NCBI GenBank assembly: GCA_028711205.1
Contig: JAQTSP010000153.1
Location: 1 to 6,313 of the forward strand
Length of the DNA stretch: 6,313 nt
Source of the DNA: Eubacteriales bacterium
GTDB lineage: Bacteria > Bacillota > Clostridia > Christensenellales > SZUA-584
Direction: 5' to 3'
Below, in pieces: positions 1 to 5,380 of the stretch. The notes beneath the pieces are model-generated. The model had not been told where the DNA came from. It saw only the letters and a list, made by a program, of their open reading frames with translations, and searched no databases. The position numbers and the translations under genes were made by a program. How positions within the stretch are numbered: the first letter of the stretch is position 1; every line of letters begins with the position of its first letter.

Positions 1-348
1 TTCGGCATCGCCGCTCTCACGACCGCGCTTTCAAGCATGCGCCTCGGGCAGAAAGTCGCCCTTTTTAACAGCGCTTATTACACGGCCGAAGGCGCCGCGT
101 CCGAGCGGTTTGCGATGATAGACAAAGCGGTCGCGGAGGCATACGCAGAAGCAGACGGCGATATCACGGACGCCGTCTTAAGCCATGTATCGGGGCTCGA
201 TTTCGATACGTCGACCGACAGCGGCAGTGATACGATCGAGATCAGCTTTGAGACGTGGAGCGGCGATATCGGCATATTCACCACGTTGGCGCTTGATATC
301 GCGGACAAGGACAGCCTGCGCATCACTGAATGGAAAGAGATACAATAA
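1..348 (+). CDS. Membrane-anchored hypothetical protein, 3' end only
   Basis: The reading frame is open from base 1 to the TAA at 346-348 and gives 115 residues, so the gene begins before the window; the ATG at 37 is internal. The first dozen residues (FGIAALTTALSS) look like the end of a hydrophobic segment. They are followed by a polar helix with MRLGQKVALFNSAYY and TAEGAASERF, then an acidic, soluble C-terminal part. A membrane helix followed by a 'xxAYYxAExAA' helix resembles the N-terminal anchor of PilX-like or prepilin-like proteins. It also resembles a group of clostridial hypothetical proteins that I recall being found near pilus or tight-adherence genes. That resemblance is inferred from pattern only; no catalytic motif is visible. 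The gene ends 28 bases before the next gene on the same strand, so the two may share a transcript. Sure that it is coding; unsure of function. Confidence 0.75.
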   Translation, partial: FGIAALTTALSSMRLGQKVALFNSAYYTAEGAASERFAMIDKAVAEAYAEADGDITDAVLSHVSGLDFDTSTDSGSDTIEISFETWSGDIGIFTTLALDIADKDSLRITEWKEIQ

Positions 349-376
349 TATTTATACCAATTATTTATAATAACAA

Positions 377-1312
377 ATGAAGCACAAACTAATTTTAATA
401 CTGCTGATCGTATGTATGGCGCTCGTGTACACGGGCTGTGCGGACAGCAGCGAAATTGAAAATATGGAAGTTGACGATATCAAGGTGGAGCTGAAAGGCG
501 CGCAATACGATGCGTATTTTGAATCGTTGCTGTCCGGCCCCGTCCTTGCGCCCGACGAGATACCCGACGAAACCATATGCACCGACTACACCGGGCAGGG
601 GCTGCTTCGTATTTACTACAAGAGCGATACGGACGCCAAGCTGAAGCTGCAGGTCATCATGGGCGACAATACCATCGTATACAACCTTGAAGGCGGCGGC
701 GATATCGAAGATTTCCCTCTGCAATACGGCGACGGCGAATACACGGCGCGCATCATGGAAAACATACAGGATGACGAGTATATTATTGCCGAGTCAAAAA
801 CATTCACCGTGACTCTCGCCGATGAAAACGACGTGTTTTTAAACTCCGTACAGAACATCAACTGGGATTACGACATGATACCGATCGAGGATGTGCGCTA
901 CATCGTCTGCGGTTCTTTGTCCGACGGTCAACAGGACGATCTCTATCTTTCATGCGCCGAAGACCTGTATCAATATATCGTGGATAACATCGAATATGAC
1001 CAGGACAAGATCTACGACCTCGTATACGACTACCTCCCCGACATACAGCGGACTTACCTTGAAAATACCGGCATATGCTATGACTACGCTTCACTCTTGG
1101 CAGCGATGCTAAGAAGCATCAACGTCCCGGCGAAGCTTGTCAAAGGATACGCAAACTACAGCCCCGGTGTCTACCACGCGTGGAACGAGGTCTATATTAA
1201 CGGCGAGTGGATCGTGATCGACACGACAAGAGACGTCTCGCTACAGGGCGCCGGCGCCGATTACGATATGGAAAAAGACAGCGCGGCCTATACAAAAGTC
1301 TACGAATATTAA
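377..1312 (+). CDS. Transglutaminase-like domain lipoprotein
   Basis: A 311-residue exported protein. Residues 1-20 form a lipoprotein signal peptide (MKHK, a hydrophobic core, then VYTGC), with Cys21 as the predicted lipidated residue. The -3 position is Tyr, which is less usual than Leu. Residues about 40-150 are beta-rich and may form an Ig-like or sandwich domain. Residues about 190-290 are a transglutaminase-like (papain-fold) domain with a complete triad: Cys234 in TGICYDYASLLAAML, His267 in YHAWNEV, and Asp282 in WIVIDTT. Proteins of this family act on the outer face of the membrane as cysteine proteases or cross-linkers; the substrate cannot be told from sequence. The ATG at 377 is favoured because an in-frame stop lies at 371-373 and a signal peptide follows directly. 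No Shine-Dalgarno sequence precedes it, which is odd for this group. The gene is followed by an intrinsic terminator. Confidence 0.9.
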   Translation: MKHKLILILLIVCMALVYTGCADSSEIENMEVDDIKVELKGAQYDAYFESLLSGPVLAPDEIPDETICTDYTGQGLLRIYYKSDTDAKLKLQVIMGDNTIVYNLEGGGDIEDFPLQYGDGEYTARIMENIQDDEYIIAESKTFTVTLADENDVFLNSVQNINWDYDMIPIEDVRYIVCGSLSDGQQDDLYLSCAEDLYQYIVDNIEYDQDKIYDLVYDYLPDIQRTYLENTGICYDYASLLAAMLRSINVPAKLVKGYANYSPGVYHAWNEVYINGEWIVIDTTRDVSLQGAGADYDMEKDSAAYTKVYEY

Positions 1313-1373
1313 CGTGCTTCGTCAATCAAAGCGTGTATCCTGCATTATTTATTAATATGATTTCATACGATCC

Positions 1374-1402
1374 GGACCGGTTTACATAGAACCGGTTTTT
1401 TT
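1374..1402 (+). terminator. Rho-independent terminator after the transglutaminase-like gene
   Basis: A perfect 7-bp stem pairs ACCGGTT (1376-1382) with AACCGGT (1390-1396) around a 7-base loop. Two G-U pairs can extend the stem at its base (1374-1375 with 1397-1398). A run of seven T (1396-1402) overlaps and follows the 3' arm. It lies 62 bases past the stop at 1312, in the right direction to end that transcript, so the sortase downstream probably has its own promoter. Confidence 0.85.
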
Positions 1403-1514
1403 GTTGAAAAAAATCCTTATTTTGTCTAACTGTCATTTTCACATACCCAAAACAATATAAATTAATACGCTCTGTGAATAAAACAAACGCCCGAAAGCAA
1501 TACTTAAATTGATT

Positions 1515-1593
1515 TGATCACGGGGCCCCCGAAAAACCGAAGGTTTTTTGGGGTGTGATCACGGGGCTCCCAAAAACCAAAGTCTTTGGGTGC
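1515..1593. repeat. Two tandem hairpin-forming repeat units
   Basis: Two adjacent units start with the identical 12 bases TGATCACGGGGC, at 1515 and 1556. Each then runs C-rich, A5, CC, a short purine loop, T-rich, G-rich, TG. Unit 1 (1515-1555) folds into a 12-bp stem: 1527-1538 pairs with 1542-1553, loop GAA, with one G-U pair. Its leading TGATCAC (1515-1521) can also pair with GTGATCA (1555-1561) at the start of unit 2, giving about 19 bp in all with an asymmetric internal loop. Unit 2 (1556-1593) folds into a weaker stem: 1569-1577 with 1582-1590, one A-C mismatch, loop CAAA, extendable by 1566-1567 with 1592-1593. No T-run follows either hairpin, so these are not simple terminators. It could be a dispersed palindromic intergenic repeat or a leader RNA structure of the sortase gene. 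Confidence 0.75.
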
Positions 1594-1605
1594 TATTTGC
1601 GTATT

Positions 1606-1611
1606 GAGGTG
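1606..1611 (+). promoter_or_regulatory. Ribosome binding site that fixes the sortase start at TTG 1619
   Basis: GAGGTG lies 7 bases before the TTG at 1619, an ideal distance. The two other in-frame TTG codons, at 1586 and 1604, have no comparable site; the one at 1586 lies inside the 3' arm of the second hairpin. The TTG at 1619 also gives a classical N-terminus: a short basic stretch and then one membrane segment. Confidence 0.75.
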
Positions 1612-1618
1612 TATCTTA

Positions 1619-2437
1619 TTGGGCCCACGCCGCACAAAAGAAAAGAAACGATTTTACGGAAAAAGCGGCCTTATTGCCAAGATCGCCGTATCGTCTGTAG
1701 CCGTCATGTCGGGCATCATATTTCTGCTCGTATTCGTGTATGTCATCATACCGGCTGTCATTTCAGGTACCGCCGATATCATAGATCAGAACTTAGCGAT
1801 TGAGCTGTATGAGAAAACGGTCGTGACTGATGATGCATCGCAGGTTTTTGAACAGCCGGGTGCCGCGGTACTTTCACCAAGGGATTGTTTTGCGTCCGTA
1901 CTGGCCGATAATCCGGATATTGTGGGCCGAATCAGCATCGAAGCGCAGGGCATCACGTATCTCGTGACACAGGCAGACGACAATGAACATTATCTTAAAA
2001 CAGGGTACGACGGTGAGAAAAGCAACAACGGAACGATATTCCTCGATTACCGCTGCGATGCCGATACCGCTGCGCTTGAAGGCCACTATATCATATACGG
2101 GCACAATATGAAAGACGGCAGTATGTTTCACAACCTGATGGAATATAAGAATGAAGATGTGTTTTACAACAACCGCATCATACGCTTTGACACGCTGTAT
2201 CAGGACCATGAATGGGAGATATTCTCGGCTTATGTCACGGATACAAACTTTTATTTTATCGATACCGTGTTTGAAGGCGATAGCGAATGGCTGGACTTTC
2301 TGCACGAGATACAGCAAAAAAGCATGCACGAAACGGATACCGAACTCGTAGCCGACGATGTGGTGCTGACGCTTTGCACGTGCAGCTACGAGTTTAATAA
2401 CGCGCGCTTCGTGATACACGCGCGGCTGATAGACTGA
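1619..2437 (+). CDS. srtB: Class B sortase
   Basis: A 272-residue membrane-bound cysteine transpeptidase, starting from the TTG at 1619. Class B sortases cleave a C-terminal sorting signal on exported proteins and join them to the peptidoglycan stem peptide or to pilin subunits. Residues 2-17 are basic and cytoplasmic (GPRRTKEKKR). Residues about 18-48 are a single membrane segment, so the catalytic domain faces outward. The catalytic residues are His162 in YIIYGHNMKDGSMF, Cys255 in LTLCTCS, and Arg263 in NNARFVIHARL. The GHNMKDGSMF block, IFLDYR before it, and the long region with a helix between His and Cys (about 222-240) mark class B rather than A, C or D. An extra Cys253 sits two residues before the catalytic one. 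No protein with a sorting signal is encoded in the window, so the substrate is unknown. The gene converges with the malic enzyme gene 49 bases downstream. Confidence 0.93.
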   Translation: MGPRRTKEKKRFYGKSGLIAKIAVSSVAVMSGIIFLLVFVYVIIPAVISGTADIIDQNLAIELYEKTVVTDDASQVFEQPGAAVLSPRDCFASVLADNPDIVGRISIEAQGITYLVTQADDNEHYLKTGYDGEKSNNGTIFLDYRCDADTAALEGHYIIYGHNMKDGSMFHNLMEYKNEDVFYNNRIIRFDTLYQDHEWEIFSAYVTDTNFYFIDTVFEGDSEWLDFLHEIQQKSMHETDTELVADDVVLTLCTCSYEFNNARFVIHARLID

Positions 2438-2445
2438 TCCAGCGT

Positions 2446-2472
2446 ATAAAAAAGGGCGGGTATCTCCGCCCG
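2446..2472 (-). terminator. Intrinsic terminator between convergent genes
   Basis: GGGCGG (2454-2459) pairs with CCGCCC (2466-2471) around a 6-base loop. Read on the - strand the hairpin is followed by six T (complement of A 2448-2453), a textbook terminator 16 bases past the malic enzyme stop. Read on the + strand only a pyrimidine-rich tract with scattered T follows (2475-2488), so it may also stop the sortase transcript, but less well. Confidence 0.85.
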
Positions 2473-2486
2473 TATCTGTTTCTCTC

Positions 2487-3659
2487 TTACATCCGCGCGA
2501 CGCCGCTTTTCCTTGCCGCATCGGCCACCGCCCTGGCGACCGCCGGGCCGACCCGCTTATCAAACGGCGCGGGTATCACATGGTCGGCGGATAGCTCTTC
2601 GTCGGAGACGAGCCCGGCCAGCGCGTATGCCGCTGCGATCTTCATCTCGTCGTTGATGTCGCTTGCCCGGACATCGAGCGCGCCGCGGAAGATACCCGGG
2701 AACGCCAGCACGTTGTTGATCTGGTTCGCAAAATCGCTTCGCCCTGTCCCTATCACACTGGCGCCCGCTTTTATCGCCAGGTCGGGCATGATCTCGGGCG
2801 TCGGGTTGCTCATCGCAAATATGATCGGGTCGGGGTTCATGCTCCTCACCATCTCTTCGGTCACGATGCCCGGCGCCGATACGCCGATGAACACATCGGC
2901 GCCAGCGATAACGTCCCGGAGCGTCCCCTTCTTCATCGCCCTGTTGGACACTTTGGCCATCTCCTGCTTGAACGGGTTAAGGCCTTCCCTGCCCTGATAA
3001 ATCGCGCCCGCTCTGTCGCATAGTATCACGTTTTTCAGCCCCATGCTCATCAGCAGCTTTGTGCACGCGACGCCTGCCGCGCCCGCACCCGACACAACGA
3101 CCCCCTGCTCTTCTATCTTTCTGCCCGTCAGCTTCATCGCGCCTAACATCGCCGCCGCGACCACAACGGCCGTACCGTGCTGGTCATCGTGGAATATCGG
3201 TATGTCGCAGCGCTCTTTGAGCTTTTTCTCTATCTCAAAACACCGCGGCGCTGCGATATCCTCCAGGTTGATCGCGCCGAAGCTGCCGGATATCTGATAC
3301 ACCGTCTCGACGATCGTGTCCACGTCTTTGTCCTTGATGCAGATCGGAAACGCGTCGACGTCCGCAAACGCCTTGAAAAGCACGCACTTGCCTTCCATAA
3401 CGGGCATCCCCGCCTCGGGGCCGATATCGCCCAGGCCCAGCACCGCGCTGCCGTCCGTCACGACCGCGGCCAGATTCCACCGGCGCGTCAGCTCATAGCT
3501 TTTTGTGATGTCCTTTTGTATCTCAAGGCACGGCTCGGCAACGCCCGGCGTGTAGGCCAGCGACAGGTCTTCTTTATTGTTGACCGGCGTTTTCGCGATG
3601 ACTTCGATCTTGCCTTTCCACTGATAGTGCAGCTCCAAGCTCTTTTTCCTGTAGTCCAT
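2487..3659 (-). CDS. Malic enzyme, short bacterial form (probably NAD-dependent)
   Basis: A 390-residue soluble enzyme for oxidative decarboxylation of L-malate to pyruvate and CO2 with reduction of NAD(P). The length fits the short bacterial form without a phosphotransacetylase-like extension. The N-terminal malic domain shows Tyr36 in AYTPGVAEPC, GLGDIGPEAGMPVMEGK with Lys91, metal ligands Glu133/Asp134 in NLEDIAAP, and Asp158 in FHDDQHGTA. The Rossmann domain has GAGAAG (191-196), then an acidic residue, Asp215, at the end of the second strand (VILCDRAG), which favours NAD over NADP by inference. SNPTPEI (284-290) and the ANQINNVLAFPG block (311-322) complete the active site. The ATG at 3659 is preceded by GGAGG (3668-3664). 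The gene is GC-rich: 43 of 60 bases at 2521-2580. It shares strand with capA upstream (148 bases between stop and start), with a candidate promoter of its own and a terminator after it. Confidence 0.95.
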   Translation of the reverse strand: MDYRKKSLELHYQWKGKIEVIAKTPVNNKEDLSLAYTPGVAEPCLEIQKDITKSYELTRRWNLAAVVTDGSAVLGLGDIGPEAGMPVMEGKCVLFKAFADVDAFPICIKDKDVDTIVETVYQISGSFGAINLEDIAAPRCFEIEKKLKERCDIPIFHDDQHGTAVVVAAAMLGAMKLTGRKIEEQGVVVSGAGAAGVACTKLLMSMGLKNVILCDRAGAIYQGREGLNPFKQEMAKVSNRAMKKGTLRDVIAGADVFIGVSAPGIVTEEMVRSMNPDPIIFAMSNPTPEIMPDLAIKAGASVIGTGRSDFANQINNVLAFPGIFRGALDVRASDINDEMKIAAAYALAGLVSDEELSADHVIPAPFDKRVGPAVARAVADAARKSGVARM

Positions 3660-3682
3660 ATTTCCTCCATAAAAATTATTAA

Positions 3683-3710
3683 ATTAAAAACGACTAATTA
3701 AACATAACAA
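3683..3710 (-). promoter_or_regulatory. Candidate promoter of the malic enzyme gene
   Basis: On the - strand TTGTTA (3710-3705) and TTTAAT (3688-3683) lie 16 bases apart, matching the -35 and -10 consensus at 4/6 and 5/6. Transcription would start near 3676, giving a short leader of about 16 bases that still contains the GGAGG site. The region is very AT-rich, so a chance match is possible. Confidence 0.45.
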
Positions 3711-3807
3711 ACAGCAATATTCAAGTTCGGTTTTGGCAGCGGCAACTGGATTCGGAACCAATGGCCTGTCGGGGTATGGCGGTATTGGCCCTTCCCGATC
3801 GCAGGTC

Positions 3808-5145
3808 TTAATACACGTATTCCCACGGCCACCCGGTATACTCCTGAAAATCGAAGAAGGTGAGGCCGTCCCCGGATTCGCCAATAATCTTCCTGCCGTT
3901 ATCTGCGGCAATCTCTATATGCCTAAACAGTGTCCCTTCCGCACCCTCGTACGAGGACGGATCAGCCTCGGCCGCCGCCGCTGGCACAATGTAATACGCA
4001 CGCGTCGACTTCTCGTGCACCTCACCGTCCTCGGTGTATTCCTTCACGATGTTTGGCTTTAAGACATACGTCGTAAGATACCCGGCGGAGTCAATGCCCA
4101 CGCTCCCGTTATCGGCGCGTATAAGTTTCACGAGCGCAAGCGCCCCCGTTTCGCAGTGGCCCCTGCCCGGCCCATAGCTATACGGCTGATTGGAGACAAA
4201 GTTCCCAAGAGAATAGTATATGAGCGTTTCCCTGCCCGTCACGGGAGACGCGTATTCGGCGACGTTCTGCAGCACGTGGGGATGTGCCCCGATGATAAGA
4301 TCGGCACCGCTGTCCGCGATGCGCTGTGCCATGTCCTTTTGCGCGGCACTGTTCTCAAGCTGGTATTCGCTTCCCCAGTGAACAAATGCGACGATGAACT
4401 CTGCCCCCTGTTCGCGCAGCGCCCGTATCTCGCCTTCCATCGCCGTATAACCCTCGTCGCACCCGCCGCCGCGCTGAAGACAGTTTAAAATCGGCTCGGT
4501 CGTGTCCTTATATCCGCGGTTGGACAACGCAGTGAAATTAACGAACCCGATATTGATGCCGTTCTTTTCGACAAGCGCGTATTTCGCCCCGCCATCCTGT
4601 GCCGCCGTGCCGATGACGGTAAACCCCTTTGCGACAAGGGTTGCGTTGGTCTGCATGATGCCCTCATCGAGCTGGTCGCGTGCGTGGTTGTTCGCCGCCG
4701 CCAATATGTCGAAACCCGCAAGAGAAAGCGCATCGGCGAGGCTGTCCGGCGCATTAAAATTCGGGTAACCCGTGTATGGCGGCTCCCCTGTCATTGGCGT
4801 CTCCAGGTTTGCAACGGCGATGTCCGCCGCCGATATGATACCGCTGATGTATTTGTAGTCGTCCGTAAAATCGTACATGGATCCGAATTTGTGGCAGTCT
4901 ATCTGCTTCTGGTGTGCCATCACGTCGCCCGCAAACAGCAGCGTTACGCTCTGCGGCTGGGTTACGGTGGGAACCGGAGTCGGAGCGGCTGTTTCGGACG
5001 GAACTGCCGTTTCGGCGGAGGCCGGCTGTGCAGCGGCCGGCGCTTCGTTAATCACAGCCTGCGCACTATCGCCCGGCTGGCCGCAGCCCTGCAAAAGCAT
5101 CAAAATACATATGCATGCCAGGCAAAAATACGATCTGTGTTTCAT
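3808..5145 (-). CDS. CapA-family (poly-gamma-glutamate capsule type) metallophosphatase-like lipoprotein
   Basis: A 445-residue surface lipoprotein. Residues 1-20 are a signal peptide ending LLQGC, with Cys21 as the lipidated residue. Residues about 22-66 form an Ala/Pro/Thr-rich linker, and the PGA_cap domain runs from about 67 to 320. Its metal-site motifs are all present: LLFAGDVMAH (69-78), ANLETPMTG (112-120), AANNHARDQ (150-158), FVHWGSEY (254-261), GAHPHVLQ (286-293) and YYSLGNF (310-316). Residues 320-445 are a family-typical beta-rich tail. In Bacillus, CapA takes part in poly-gamma-glutamate capsule synthesis or export; many clostridial homologues stand alone and their substrate is unknown. 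No capB or capC homologue is visible here, so a capsule role is not established. AAGGAG lies 7 bases before the ATG at 5145, and a strong predicted promoter lies further upstream. No intrinsic terminator follows it, so readthrough into the malic enzyme gene is possible. Confidence 0.92.
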   Translation of the reverse strand: MKHRSYFCLACICILMLLQGCGQPGDSAQAVINEAPAAAQPASAETAVPSETAAPTPVPTVTQPQSVTLLFAGDVMAHQKQIDCHKFGSMYDFTDDYKYISGIISAADIAVANLETPMTGEPPYTGYPNFNAPDSLADALSLAGFDILAAANNHARDQLDEGIMQTNATLVAKGFTVIGTAAQDGGAKYALVEKNGINIGFVNFTALSNRGYKDTTEPILNCLQRGGGCDEGYTAMEGEIRALREQGAEFIVAFVHWGSEYQLENSAAQKDMAQRIADSGADLIIGAHPHVLQNVAEYASPVTGRETLIYYSLGNFVSNQPYSYGPGRGHCETGALALVKLIRADNGSVGIDSAGYLTTYVLKPNIVKEYTEDGEVHEKSTRAYYIVPAAAAEADPSSYEGAEGTLFRHIEIAADNGRKIIGESGDGLTFFDFQEYTGWPWEYVY

Positions 5146-5234
5146 TCGGGTTCTCCTTTGCCGTCCATCATCTATACTTAAATATCGGTTTTTTCGTTTT
5201 TGTTCGTGTTTTACAACTAACCAATACCATGATA

Positions 5235-5262
5235 ATTATATACCTATGGCTGCTTTTGTTAA
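5235..5262 (-). promoter_or_regulatory. Predicted sigma-A promoter of the CapA-family gene
   Basis: On the - strand TTAACA (5262-5257, 5/6 match) and TATAAT (5240-5235, 6/6 match) are separated by 16 bases. The start of transcription would fall near 5228 and leave a leader of about 80 bases before the ATG at 5145, including an A-rich stretch (about 5187-5212). This is the best promoter match I found in the window. It would let capA be expressed apart from the radical SAM gene upstream. Confidence 0.65.
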
Positions 5263-5380
5263 ACCGAATATTATCAAATTGCTGATTATTTATTACCCTC
5301 GTTTTGCCTTGATTTGCGTATTCGTTAACCAAATCACCGGAATATGCATCGAATTAACTGGCTGCTTTTAAACACCAAAC

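Larger units (their letters stand above)
1313..1618. other. Intergenic region upstream of the sortase
   Basis: This 306-base gap holds, in order, the terminator (to 1402), an AT-rich stretch (about 1403-1514), the hairpin repeat pair (1515-1593) and the ribosome site of the sortase. I see no convincing gene in it. Because the terminator isolates the upstream gene, a sortase promoter should lie in the AT-rich part. Candidates are weak: TTGAAA (1404-1409) with TCTAAC (1426-1431) at 16 bases spacing, or a TATAAA box (1457-1462) without a good -35. Either would place the hairpins in the 5' untranslated leader of the sortase mRNA. Confidence 0.6.

Noticed and set aside
1515..1593. A CRISPR array
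   Set aside because: There are only two directly abutting units without spacers, and both are internally self-complementary.
1586..1618. A longer sortase starting at the TTG at 1586
   Set aside because: This codon lies in the arm of the second hairpin and has no ribosome site. The TTG at 1619 has GAGGTG at ideal distance and gives a standard N-terminus.
1874..2563. A 229-residue open frame on the - strand across the sortase gene
   Set aside because: It lies antisense to a clear sortase with all catalytic residues, overlaps the end of the malic enzyme, and its translation shows no recognisable domain.
3177..3701. A 174-residue open frame on the + strand across the malic enzyme gene
   Set aside because: It is antisense to conserved malic enzyme motifs. 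Long reverse frames are expected in GC-rich coding DNA, and it has no recognisable family.
3756..3790. An intrinsic terminator for the CapA-family gene
   Set aside because: The stem is short with an internal loop, and no T-run follows in the - direction.
3733..4062. A + strand gene with a glycine-rich beginning in the gap after capA
   Set aside because: It runs antisense into the conserved C-terminal part of capA, has no ribosome site, and its glycine-rich start comes from a G-rich patch that reads similarly in two frames.
4684..5371. Two overlapping + strand open frames (about 165 residues each) across the start of the CapA-family gene
   Set aside because: They are antisense to the signal peptide and first PGA_cap motifs, have low-complexity or Cys/Ala-rich translations, and run into the AT-rich promoter region.
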